From: Pelargonium nanum
Lineage: Eukaryota > Streptophyta > Magnoliopsida > Geraniales > Geraniaceae
NCBI GenBank assembly: GCA_036897485.1
Contig: JAYMTF010000790.1
Coordinates: forward strand, 1 to 30,141
Direction: 5' to 3'
DNA length: 30,141 nt
Shown here piece by piece: positions 11,838-23,693 of this stretch. A program made the position numbers and the translations under genes. The stretch's first letter is position 1. Each line of letters opens with the position of its first letter. The notes beneath the pieces were generated by a model. It was not told the DNA's origin. It saw nothing but the letters and a program-made list of their open reading frames with translations, and made no database searches.

Positions 11838-11912
11838 ATTAATTCGAGTGGTAGAGCACTTAGAAAAGTTATCAGATGTTGTTGGTTCAAATCGTATACT
11901 TACTAATAATTT
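11838..11912 (+). pseudogene. Eroded tRNA-like sequence
   Basis: TTCGAGTGGTAGAGCA resembles a D-arm, with a TTC/GAG stem that includes one wobble pair. GTTGGTTCAAATC resembles a T-arm, at the spacing expected of a tRNA (17 bases for the anticodon arm plus 5 for the variable loop). The anticodon stem pairs in only three of five positions, the loop lacks the conserved U before the anticodon, and the T-stem is broken. I judge it a tRNA relic, possibly of trnM or trnT type. It is not a working gene. Confidence 0.35.
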
Positions 11913-12784
11913 ACTCGGTTAAGACAAGCATTGACTGCGCAAGTTGATGGAATTTTTTAGATAAAGAATTTAAAATAAACTTTACCCGTACGAATCTAAG
12001 TATCCAAGTTAGAAAATCAAAGTCCAATAAAGAATTCTATTATTCTATTTAGTTTGATCCGTTGTGCTTTTTGAGGTGATCGAAGAACCTGAAATTCTTA
12101 ATTTAGTTTATTCTATTCTTTTACAAATATCTCTACAAGAGTTTTAACACTCCTTTTTTTCGTCTTTGTTGACAAGAAGAGACTATTATATGCCAAGATT
12201 CTTAAACTTATCTATTTTAGCTTTTTATATTAGTAGATCGTAAATACTTTATACTTTTGAAGTTCCTCGCTACTTGGTCTAATTCCAGGTTCTTTCTTTC
12301 GAGATATCAGTTACGTAATCTGCCTTAGCTTTATGTTATGGGTACCCCTTTTTTACAAAAGAGAACTACACGCCCGAGTTTGCTAACCATTAAAGACTAA
12401 ATCCAAAGGGCTCATTAAGAGATCTAAATCTCTATGTGTTCTTTCCCTTCAAAAAGCTTCTAAACGGCTCTCTGCTATACCATTGACATTCCTAACCTTT
12501 CCGAGTCCTTGTCAACCCTCTGCATTGCTTATTAAATTATCTTTCATAGCTCATATGAAGTTAAGAAACTCCCCATAACTACAAAGCACTATGTCGCAAT
12601 CCTGTCCAGTAACTATAACAAAAAGACTAATCTGAAACACTTTAATATCTAAATTTACTATATGCAAGAAACCCAAGGAGCTCTGTAACCGCTTAAAGGC
12701 TTTGCTCATTTGAAACCTGTACCCTACAACAAATCTCGTTAAATCTTTATTAACTGCGCTATCAAATAGGAAATGACTGCTTAC

Positions 12785-12850
12785 TGTAAAGCTAGACTCG
12801 AACTATGGAGGCGCCTGCAACTGACTAGAAACTGCTCCCCAAAGCCCGCT
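12785..12850 (-). other. Weak tRNA-like motif
   Basis: On the minus strand a T-loop-like TAGTTCGAGTCTA follows a G-rich stretch (GGGGAGCAG) that could be a decayed D-arm. No cloverleaf can be drawn. Recorded only because similar relics recur in the block. Confidence 0.15.
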
Positions 12851-14436
12851 ATTTAGGACTTTCCTACGGGTCTTTATTATACTACGGCACTTTCACTGCA
12901 TTAGGCGAAAAAAACATTATTAGAGAAAGACTGAGTCAGTTGATTGAGAGTTTGGGTGGTTCCGGATAATACTTGAAAAAAGCTAAGTCTTACTTCTACC
13001 TACAAGGGATTCGAAACCTACGATCTTTCAAAAGACCTTACATATTTGAAATTAAACAGTTGTGTAATTATTTCTCGAGTTTATTCCATTCTTTTGCATA
13101 TCTAAATTATCACTATATAATAAGAAATCCGTGTCTTTACTTTATCTAAGTGATTCCAAATCGACCCTACCTTAGTTATAAAAAAGAATAGAGTTTAGAT
13201 AGCTAGAGTTTTATAATGGGGATTTTTAAAGGACCCTTGTTAAGTAAATAGTAATCCTATCCTTAGATTATCACTCATAAGGAATTTGAATATTCTAGTC
13301 CAAAACCGGGACTCCCTCGTGAAGAGGATTGTAATGCGTGACGAAATCCATAAGTTACGGAAGAGTTTATTAGCACTAATATTTTGTTTTTGAGGACTGC
13401 CTCCTTTGTTTTACTAGTCTATAAAAACTAAGCCACAATTTCTAAAAGAACCCCTTAACTAAGGTGGACGCACTTTTCTGAATATACCCCTTGGTAACTA
13501 GTTTAGCAACATTTTCTTACCTAATTTATTAAGTGTTACTTACTCCTTAGCGGTTTTGTAGAACTCCAAGAATTTTCGTACTTTAACTTACACTTGTAAA
13601 TAGGGGTGCCCCTAACTTAGTGATGAACCAGTCGACACAAACCCTTTACATTAGTTATTTTAGTTTCAAAAAGCCAGAGTCTCATTTGTAAATAAGCGTC
13701 TTTACCTCTCACATTGCTAGCGACTCGTCATGGAGAAGTATACCCTCTGTATTTACTTTTAGCTACTAAGTTCTAGTTAATACCTAGACGAAATGAAAAA
13801 TTTCTTAACATATAATCAGTAACCTCTGTTTCACGAGACAGTCTTGTTTTTATCAAAGCGGGGTTCTTAATGATCCTAAGATTTTTGGAGTTCATAGACC
13901 CTTTATAAGAATAACTTATTAAGTTAAAGAGAGATCTTACTAACATATCCAATGTTATTTACCAAATATTGGGTATAAATAATTTATAGTAGTTTTTGTC
14001 ATCTTAAATAAAGTAATTGCATCTTCGAAAGGTCTTCTTTTAGTCCGTATATCTAAAAGGAGTTTGTAACTGTAATATGAGTATTCCTGCTAAGCGGATA
14101 AAGGCTATATTCTATTGAAGTGGACTAAGGGCGCACCGTATCCTTGTAAGAATAGGAGAAGTCCGCTTAAAGTTTTACTTTGACTTAAGATTTTTCTGCA
14201 AAAAGTATGTAAACAAATCCTAGGTAAGGCATTCCATTCGCATTTCCTTAGAAACTAAATATTTATAGAGGAAGAGAAGCTACGAGATCCTGAGATAAAA
14301 ATAAATACAAATTTGTTCAAATATAAGACAGTGCAGACAAGCGAGGTGTAGGACTAGATAGAAATCCTAACAATACTTACCTAAATGAACAGTAAACTCG
14401 ACGAAGAAAGAGATTGAAACTCCCTTTTGAGTTCCT

Positions 14437-14703
14437 TTAGTTTAACGTTAAGAACGTAGTGCCTTCTACTAATATAGGAATACTGCATAGAATAAAAAAA
14501 CCCGATGAAGTCTCTAATAGGAAACCCTTGAGAAAAACAACAAACCTATTGTGTATTCGAGCTATTGCTTTTTTGCCAACACCCGTAAAAGACCTACAGC
14601 TTACTGGAGTCCTATATAAAACCAATTCTATACATTTCGAGGGCCCTTTTATGAATGGTATAAAATAAAAAGCAGTGCATTCTCTGGGGTTACTTATATT
14701 CAT
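14437..14703 (-). CDS. Hypothetical 88-codon ORF overlapping an opposite frame
   Basis: An ATG-started frame of 88 codons, moderately hydrophobic in its last third (around residues 56-82), with no family I recognise. A GTG-started frame of 69 codons on the plus strand (14459-14668) covers almost the same bases, so this is a local dip in stop density on both strands. It could be a remnant of a former coding region, but chance is the simpler reading. Confidence 0.12.
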   Translation of the reverse strand: MNISNPRECTAFYFIPFIKGPSKCIELVLYRTPVSCRSFTGVGKKAIARIHNRFVVFLKGFLLETSSGFFILCSIPILVEGTTFLTLN

Positions 14704-17700
14704 TCAAGTAACTGACAGATATAAAAACTTATGCTATAGTGCGGAGATTACCGAACAAACCAAATTACACGGACTCATGAAAATGCGAAAAGAGCACTCT
14801 TGTAGCCATGAGAATTAAAACAAAAATTTTATGATGTAGGTTCCAAGCCCTATTAACTTTATTATATCTTTAATTAGAACTCGCAATTGAGAAGGGAAAG
14901 CAAAGGTCTAAGGATTCGTTTTCAAGATCTAACAAAAGCTATACTTGTTATAATCGTATTATTAAATTAAACTTAGTGATTCTATACAAATGACCACTCC
15001 TTAGTTATACTAACTATAATATATTCCTAAGATCTATATGGTTATAGTAACATTAAAAATCAGGACACAGATAATAAGGAAATATTCTATAAACCCCAAT
15101 CTTGCCTAAACATCCATCTATATTATCAATATTACAGTTATTAGAGTAAGACATTTTTCACTCAAGTTTAGGTAAAATTACTAATGAATCTCGTTATTTA
15201 GAGAAGTTAAGTGTTACAAACTAAGAAAAAGTTACCAGTATTTAACTAATTTTTGCTGTTCGGCAGGTTAGACAAAGAAAAGGATAAAGCTAAGTGATAG
15301 TGCCGGTGTAAAAAAGAGGAATCTACTCGTTGCATGAAAAAAGCAAAGAAACTCTTAAAAGACCTTGTAAACGGGATAGACTTGAACTTTCTATTTTATT
15401 GTCGATAAGTCATTGCTCGACTTTAATTCCAATTTTAAAGTAATACAGTGATAACTCATAGAATATAGTAGAGAATGATCCCTACCTAAGTATCATTTCA
15501 TTCCCGAGATTCCTATGCGGAGCCTTAGCCTGATAAGTCGATAAATTTGGAAAACAAAAAGAGGATAGAACTTGCTTTTTATCTAAGAAGGGAAGTACAT
15601 AAAATATATGAGAGTATGTATAAAAAATGTCTAAACAGTAAAAAACATAGTATTAGGCAATATGATCCACAGCTAAACAAGAGATGCTAATAAAGAATCA
15701 GAGTAGAATTCATTTATTATGAGGTACACAATACTCAACTATTAGATATTCAGGGCTTTAACAAGAGCCTAAATAAATAGAATCGAAATCTTGTACTTGA
15801 CGTATTTATAAATTTCTAAACTCTAACCTCAAAAACTGTAGCATAATAAAAAATGGTATCTAAGCTATTTTTGCTAGCTAAAGGGTTTTTTAACTCTTGT
15901 GTGAGTTTTTTTATTATCAAGGGGTACATATACATACAAGGGTTCCTTGGTTATTTAAATAGAGCAACCAATAAAAAGAAAAACCTTTTGTAGAAAATAG
16001 AGCGTATGACAAGCTGCATTTGAAAAGAACAAGTGATTTGATGTGTAGGAAAAGAACCAGTCGGGCTTCTCTTCTGGGCTAATACTGTGTTAATTTTCTT
16101 AATATAGCTAAGAGGTTTCCGAGTTAGTTAGCTCTACGTATTTTTATATAAAATAATTTAATGCTCTTAAGTCTTTCTTTGGTCTTTGGTTTAGGATATT
16201 GGAATCTTTAGACTTAAATAAGTGTTATAAGGTTTTATATAAAAGGAACGATTGCATGTGTGCACCGTGGTTTTTAGTTAATCTTATTTAGTTATTCTAG
16301 TAAGTTTTGTAAAGATCATACAATAGGAAGTTTTTTTATAGTTGAGGAAACTGCTTTGTGCTTAACCCCTTTGATAAGCTTGTAACTATTGTAATAACCA
16401 ACATCAAGTAAGACTGTATAAAACTCTACCTGTTAAGATATCTTAGACACAAATTCTTGATTAATAGAGCTTTGGAAAAATCCGAGAATCAAAATTACCT
16501 CAAAAGGAGTCACTTATACTATAGGCTTATAAAGAATTAGAATGTTATCTCAAGAGACTCTATTTCTTAAATGGGATACTTGGATCTGTCTTATTTTTAT
16601 AAAAATTAAACTTCTTTTTAAATGTTTTTAATTCCATCTGATACCAGAACAGAGGAATAAGGGAAAGATTTTTTCGTAGTTGAGTTGCTACATAAATCCT
16701 AGAAAATTTTAACTAATTAAGGCTGGAAATAAAGGGAAGGAAATCCTATAAACAAGGGGGGTTCTTAATAAAATATTGTCATATTGTAAATGATATCTGT
16801 GTTTGTATAAGGGGGCTTTGTACATCGTTTTCTTTCAGAAGAAGGAACACCCAGTTCTCTTTTCGAGGCATTCCATTGTATTTTGTTTAGCTAACCCGAA
16901 TTAGTCTTAACTAGAGTATCATCGGTCTTGTTATCTTATAAATATTCTAGGATTTTGCTGAGACAGATTAAAATTTCTGTAGTTTTTTTTAAGGACTAGT
17001 TCGTTAAATTGAGAACAAGGGGTAATCCACTGTTACACTATAACTTTATCTTTTTATTTTTATTAATAATAAGGATATAAATACATTATCATGTCAAACT
17101 CTAATAAGTAAGAAGAGGGGTCTCTTTCTTATGTCTATTCCGGGAAATAACTGGGCGCGGTTTATTTAGCTAAACTTATTCTAGGGTCTTTTTCTGTACG
17201 CTATAGCTAAAAATTTTAACTATATAAATAAAACAGTGTGTTTTAAATATCCAGTACTCAATATTGCCCGCGGATCTAAAAACCCTTTACTTTGGGGATT
17301 TAAACCTGTTTGAGACATAAAGGGGGGTAACCCTACCTAAAAAAAGGAGTTACTCCTTACATAAATGCTATGGGAATTCTATATTCTATAACAGAAGGAA
17401 AAAATCCTATAACTAGTAAGCCTAAAAATATACTAGCTAAAAGCCTTTTTCCTGAGATCCCAATACTAAATCATTAGCAAGGATTTGTTCAATATTTTAA
17501 GTTTATTAGACGCAATACATATATAGTTTTATGAGCCTTATCTACCCCTAAAGGTTCTACTCAAATTGGGAAAGTTGCGCTGCTATTTTTATATTATTAG
17601 AGTAAAGGAAATTTAAAGAGTATATAAGGGATCCCCGATAGGTTTAACTTTACTACAATTAAGGCTCATCTCGAAAAATTCTCTTTATTAAGTTAATGAA

Positions 17701-20410
17701 GAATACTTTAAACAAGGTTTACTCGGGATAGACTGAAAACTGGCTAATCTAAGACAAGTCTTATACTTTTATTAATCCTTCGTTAAGAAAACAGAATCTA
17801 TTTATATGCAATTTTAAGAATAATACCGGATTTAATCTCAACAGTAGAGCTTTTTATGTGCAAAGTCCTATCTACTTAATAGGCTCCTCTAGCATAAGGA
17901 CAAGTACACTAAAAAATAATGGGGTCTCAAAAAGGGGGAGTTATAATATCGCAGCGGGAACTTTAAAGGCTAACATATTTTAACAGTTTTAGAGGAGTTT
18001 TACTCTTAAAAACTCGCAGCACCGGTTTTACATAAGTAAAGCTTTACTACTAAATTGAGAAGTCTAGAGAAAACCGAAAAAAGCTCCTTAGTTACGTTAA
18101 AAATTTAACTACCCTGAGAAGTAAAAAGTGTAATTCGAACTCGTAGCACTTGTCAGCCAAACAAAATAGCTTAACCTTATGGATCTAACTATATATTCAT
18201 AACTCTTTTTTCTTAGTATTACTAAGGGCTCTTATTTTAGAGCGCTTAATTAAATCTAGGGTAAGCCTAGGACCCCTTTTCCTCTTTTTAAATCTCATCA
18301 CTTGGAAAAACGAAGAATATAAAGAAGTAGCTATAGGATTTTTTGAAACCTCAAATATCCTTTAAATAAAGTTTTATGCTTTAATAAAACTGCTAAAAGC
18401 TGAATAAAGAAGTTTAACCTTGTAAACCTATGAGACTCCAAGCTAAATATAGTATGATAGGGCAAGCAGTTTTACGTTTTTTTTTCCGAATAAAGTAACA
18501 CAAATTATAATAGGTAATGCTTTATGTCATTGTGTACAATAGACCCTCTGTTGGGGTTCAGATCAGCCTATTCTCTACTCTAAAAAATAAACTCTACTAA
18601 CCTTAATTAGCAGCCGAGAATTAAATACACTTCACTATATCACTAATTTATAAGTATACAACAATGTGTCAACTTTTTTACTGAATAATTTAATGTAAGC
18701 TATTTGGTTACTGCTCCTCTTATAGGGTTTGTAAAAAATGTCCTTTTTTGAAAAGCGAGCAGTAAGTTATATATAAGAGAATTATCACATCAAGAATTAA
18801 AAGGATCTTGCATGTTTTCGTCCGTCAGTATTCCTTGTCATTTTAGAGCGCCTGCCGACGGTTCAAGCCCCGTTTACGCTAGAAAGATACAAGCTTGGGT
18901 TTCGGTTCATTCGCTTTTCACTAGTAAGTAAAGAACTCAAAATTACAATTGGAATCCTAAATTTTTGGGGAGTAAACGTAAATCCTTTGCCTAGAAGAAG
19001 TATGCTCGGCCCCTTTTGTTTGAACGACAGAATGAGCGCTGTTTTGCCTTTCTTCCCTTCAGCTTTCTCATATCTTACTTATTCATAGAAATTTTGACGG
19101 TACCAATACTAAATTTACCAGAAAAGAGAGGGAATGTTTAATCTTGTAATTAGAAGGCGTGATTTTTTATTAGTATGCACTAATTGATCCGTATTTGATT
19201 CAGAACGAATTTTAGAAAAGTTACTCTCTTATGTTGTAAGCCGATAACTTAGATTGAAATCACATAATGCAAAGCAATAATAGGTAAATAACTTTAAGAT
19301 ATATAAAGTTAGAACCAGTATTAATCCACAAAAAGACTATAATATTAAGAAAAGAGCTTACTTTACCGCACTTACACTAAGGCAAACAAAAGATAATCGA
19401 ATCTTCATTAATAACATAAATTTTTATGTAACTAGCTAGCAAATTACTCGTTAAACAAATAGTGTATAAGCATTAGTAATTATAATAAGAACTAAAGCTG
19501 CTAAAAAGAAATGCTTTAGGTTCAAATAAAGACTTTTACGAATGGTATGCTAGTCTTTAAAGGGGCACCGGTGCTTAGAGTTAATAAAGGTAGGTCTGTT
19601 GAGACACAAGCACGCTGTGAGCTATCATTAAACCCTTACTTGTGGAAAGGCAGGAGCCCTTATTAAGGAACCCTCTCCTTCTCTTGAGGATAATGGTGAG
19701 TAAAAAAGGTTAAAGTCGAATTAGAGCTAAGAGTTACTACGTATAAAGGAGTAAATTCTTTGGCTTATGCCCCTCATCTTTAGTTTATATTTTAAAGAAA
19801 GGTTTGAGAAAAATATTTTAGATAAGTAAACTTTATTTAAAAGCAGGAAAAGTATAGCAAAGTACAGGCTTTCAAAGCATAAAAGTTAACGAATCAGTAG
19901 AAACCCGGTCTTAGTGTAAGGAACCCTAAGGGACTCCTGCGTGGATACTGGCGAGACTTTCTTACTTAGAAAAACTTCAAGAAGCTATACTTTAAATCGG
20001 TGACTGGTCTTATAATTTTTACTTTTGCGCACCCCTAACTATTTAGTTCCCTCTTGATCTTGAGGATACAATATTTAAAAAAGAATTCGAAATATACATT
20101 TCAGAGGATTCTCTATATAGATATTGGATTCCAACTAGTTGCTAACAATGAGTAAAAACCTAACTTTGAAAAAGGCTTGTGCAAAGCTTAAATTACACGG
20201 GTACTTGCTCTAAAACCGGGAGTCTGCTGGCATATAATCCCATAAATTATATTTGTTTGAAGCAACTCAAATGAGGCTCGCTTAATTGCTCTAAGCGTCT
20301 TTTTCACATTTTAACAACTACTTTTGTTTATAGCATAAGGAAAGCATTTTAGAAGAAATCGGGTATATGTATATTTACTAGTACTTGTTGTCCTAATACA
20401 CCCAATAAAA
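14704..20410. other. AT-rich noncoding block
   Basis: No recognisable gene. It holds small palindromes and hairpins at 16593-16606, 17995-18015, 18035-18048 (AGTAAAGCTTTACT), 18370-18391 and 19414-19429, a 10-bp palindrome GCACCGGTGC at 19565-19574, and six-G runs at 16756 and 17322. T-loop-like words occur at 17298-17312 (minus), 18136 (minus), 18854-18872 (plus) and 19512 (plus). Individually these are near chance level. Confidence 0.55.
18830..18885 (+). other. tRNA T-arm-like hairpin
   Basis: GACGGTTCAAGCCCCGT contains an exact T-loop consensus and can form a 4-5 bp stem if the loop is eight bases instead of seven. TTAGAGCGCC upstream resembles a D-arm 3' side, but the anticodon arm is missing. 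The T-arm resembles those of plant trnC or trnD. A truncated tRNA relic is the best reading. Confidence 0.3.
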
Positions 20411-20483
20411 GTAACAGGATTTCGAACCCGTGTACCAAGCCTTTCAGTATCTTGTTCTAACCCGTGCTAAACTAGATGAGACA
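20405..20483 (-). pseudogene. trnF(GAA)-like pseudogene
   Basis: On the minus strand a D-arm GTTT-GAAC stem is followed by CTGAAAG, which matches the anticodon loop of trnF(GAA), then by ACACGGGTTCGAAATCCTGT, a T-arm that pairs if its loop holds one extra base. Order and spacing agree with plant trnF to within a base or two. The anticodon stem is broken and no acceptor stem can be paired, so it should not be a working tRNA. The pattern of point changes plus one-base shifts suggests decay after loss of function. Confidence 0.4.
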
Positions 20484-23460
20484 ACCCCCCTTTTCCTTTT
20501 GCTATTTAGAAAGTACAAATTGAGACTAATATAATAATATAAAAGGGGGATCCTAGAATGGATAGTCATAAGGATTTTAAATAGTAGTAGAGAGGTTACT
20601 GTTTGAAGTATGATTACACAGGGGTTTACGTACTTTTTAAATTTTGAGCTAGAGTTCTACTAAAAGATATAAGATTGTAGTATTTTTCAGCTTTCCGGAT
20701 TGTGGATTTAGTTATATCTAGAAAAACAAAGGTACAGGTTTTTCGGTGGGATTAGGATTCTAAATAAAAAGGAAGGTTAGCATTTTTGTTTAAAGAGTAT
20801 ATTAAAGTAGGGCTTTTGTATGTTAGCCGCAACTGATGAGTATTCTTTGCATTTAAATAAAAACTCTACCACTACAGAACGTAAGGGGATTTCACCCCTA
20901 GCTCAGGAAGTGTAATTTTGAGTAAGATTAAGATATTGTTTTCACTAAGCTTATAGGATCCCCTTAATTAGATAGGATAAGTAGGTTCCTATTTAGACTT
21001 CTTTAAGGAGAAACGCTGCCCTATGATGAGTGGATAAACTCTTTTTATGAATTCGAATATAGCTAAAGTTTCTATAGACGCAGTTAGTACAGCCTTAAAA
21101 GGGAACCTCTTCCTATTTTCGACATGCTAAAGATTGGAGTTCCAAAAAAGACGCAACCCTTCTTCACGAATTAATACGACAGAAAGTGTAATTGAATAGC
21201 GTAAAATTGCAATTTCTATAATAGTTACTTTTTAGCGACATATAATTTTACTATATTCACTATAAATTACCTGATATTCTCTTATAGGAACCGACCACTC
21301 CTACAGAGAAAAAGCAGCCTTAACAATTGATATAGTTTTTTTTCTTACCTTCACTTGCACTCAAGTACTTATTTTGTGGATGTTTCTTAGCTAGCGCTTT
21401 TCTCTTTGTGTTTGATTGCCCTAATGTCATAATCTTTCAATCTAGGATTGAGTGGTACCAATTTTCTTTGATAAAAGGATGAAAGCATGGTATTATCGGG
21501 GACTAGGTTCGTCTAAGTCTCTACTCTTCTCTAAACGAAGAAAGATGTTACTTCTTAAAGTGAAAAGATGGCTCTAACAAGATTACTTAAGCAACCTGAG
21601 TTCTGGTTTTTGGTTAGTTATGACTTCTTATATTCAAGAATCCTTTAGATTATTGATGTTAGTACTATATTTTACTTCACTTGACTTGGGCCTGTTAATT
21701 TTGTAATATCTTCTTGAAATTTGATCGTATAACCTATATCTTAAATCTTAAAACTTGGTGCTTTTTTTTAGTATATTCCCAAGGTTTTTGAGATAAAGCA
21801 GCTGTAATCCTTTGTCTTTTTTAGAAGTATTCCTGAATTTCCCAACTCTATATAGTATATATATATAAATTTATTTTGAATTGTTGTTGAAGGGTATTTC
21901 AAAATCCTATAGAGGAGCTCTGCGCTCCTAATTCCTATAAGGATTCTTTTGGTTTTGTTTTCTGAGTCCGTTCCTTTTTGATTACAAGACAAAGTATACT
22001 GATTGGTTTTAAGATGACATTTGAACTTTTCCTAACCAGTGAGGGGGCATCTATGAAAATGGGTGTCTTTTGTACATTTAAGATTAGCATATTTTTAATT
22101 TTCTAGTTTTAGATAAAATATTAACCCTCCGTTCCAAACACTACTTTAAATTTTTACAACGTATGCTTGGAAAACCTAATACTAAGGCTATTTGTGCTTA
22201 CAAGGGACATGATGTCTATCTTGAAATATGGGTTCTTTTCTCATTTTATATTAGATACTGGAGCCTTTCCTTATTAGATAGGAGCTTAAATAAAGCCTAC
22301 TTGATACAATTAAATATACGAAAACCTTCCGTATGGGCCTTTTCGTGAGCTTTACCGTGTTAAATTTTTCTTTTTTCATTTCGTAAATTTACTGAAAATT
22401 TTATTATATAAAGTTTTCGGCTACCCAACCTCTTTGTAGCAAATTATAGAAGCCATGTGATCAAAGAAAGACTTTACTCTTGTGATTTTAATGCCCCGTA
22501 ACCCTGTATGAGCCTGTTATTTGCCTTGAAGAAGCTGGTTGAAAGCTAACCCGTAGCTGTGTCTATACTACTTCGCAAAATTAACGAAAAATAGCCGGAA
22601 GTATAATATTAAGAAATATTAAAGACTACGACAAAACGCTTTTTAGTATAATACAGAAAGACACTCAGATGAGTATTCCTTAACTTGAGCTTATAATTTT
22701 TGAGGCTTGTCACTGACATTACCGGAGCTTTTAATATTTTTTTTGATAGCGGGATTCTCTGCTTTATCACTTGGTATTTAAGAGAACGGAAAGCGAGGGC
22801 CTTAAGATTTTTTATAGGCAATACTTCGGGTTGTAGATTTCTTACGAGTATCTCGGCAAGATGAGTATATACACTAAAAATTTCTTCATTGTACCGAGGG
22901 GTCCTAATAAAGTACTAAATAAACTTGTATTCTACTAGAGATAGAAGAGACGTACTCGGTGCAATCTTTACAACTTTCGAGATACTGGGAATTTCGGGCT
23001 CCTATAACTAACGGGACTACTAAGAAATACAAGACAATCTCGCCTATGTTTACTTATATGCAAGTGTACTTCGACTTACTTTATTAGAATTTAGTAGGAA
23101 CGTAGTAGGTACAAAGCTGGTCCTACCAAAGCTAAAAGGTACAATCCACGGGAGTTCCCTTAAAAATTTATATGCCTCTCTATCTACACAGGATACCTGG
23201 GTATCGGAACTGAGAGGAAGTAGTAGTTCTAACTAAAAGTTCTCTACATACTATATAAGCAAAAGGGTCTTCATTGGCTTATTTCAATTCATTTAACATA
23301 CTTTCAAGATATTGTAAGCACCAAGAGTATAGTCTATAAACACTATATCTTTCTCACACTCACTTTTAAAATGGATAACCAAAACTATAAAACGGGCCCC
23401 TAAAGGAAAGAAATTCTCCCTATTCATAGGAATCCTTTTTTACAAAACAAATAAATATAG
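20484..23460. other. AT-rich noncoding block
   Basis: No recognisable gene; frames up to 74 codons look like chance. It contains a GC-rich hairpin AGGAGC-TCTGC-GCTCCT at 21913-21929, the six-C run at 20485-20490 just beside the trnF-like relic, and a TA-alternating tract near 21855. Confidence 0.55.
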
Positions 23461-23464
23461 GGGT

Positions 23465-23493
23465 TTTATATCACTAGGCAGCAGTGATATAAA
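23465..23493. repeat. Perfect hairpin, 11-bp stem, 7-base loop
   Basis: TTTATATCACT (23465-23475) pairs without mismatch with AGTGATATAAA (23483-23493) around AGGCAGC. A run of T follows within a few bases (23494-23499), so the shape resembles an intrinsic terminator read on the plus strand. With no gene upstream, this stays a structural observation. Confidence 0.65.
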
Positions 23494-23672
23494 TTTTTTG
23501 TGTGGTAAGATATTCCTCAGTTGTTCGTAAGTATTTCCTACGAATAAACTTCTAATACATAATCCTACTTTGGGTCGGTTTGTACACCTTCTTTATTCTT
23601 TATAAAGGGTAACAATATTTTTAAGTATAAGGGCTGGTAATTTTTGCGGCTGCCCGCGGATAAGCTTTCTAA

Positions 23673-23693
23673 AAGTTATTTAAAGAATAACTT
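23673..23693. repeat. Hairpin, 8-bp stem, 5-base loop
   Basis: AAGTTATT (23673-23680) pairs with AATAACTT (23686-23693). It lies 180 bases after the stronger hairpin at 23465. Several 8-bp stems are expected by chance, so it is a weak item. Confidence 0.35.

Larger units (their letters stand above)
8776..14436. other. AT-rich noncoding block
   Basis: No recognisable gene. Items seen include perfect inverted repeats at 9696-9716 and 10156-10175, a 14-bp palindrome at 11483-11496, a short GC hairpin at 13601-13614 (TAGGGG-TG-CCCCTA), and an rRNA-like word run at 10231-10260. tRNA-like motifs occur near 11840-11905, and on the minus strand near 12790 and 13010. Everything else is stop-dense and shows no coding texture. 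Confidence 0.55.

Noticed and set aside
829..21929. Many 6-8 bp hairpins (829-844, 3454-3475, 4302-4324, 5125-5155, 13601-13614, 17995-18015, 18370-18391, 19414-19429, 21913-21929) as a dispersed hairpin family
   Set aside because: The arms share no sequence, and by rough count about six 8-bp stems with short loops are expected by chance in 27 kb.
21768..22821. Several 61-74 codon frames on both strands (21768-21992, 22163-22348, 22609-22821)
   Set aside because: No family resemblance, no shared operon-like arrangement, and lengths expected by chance.
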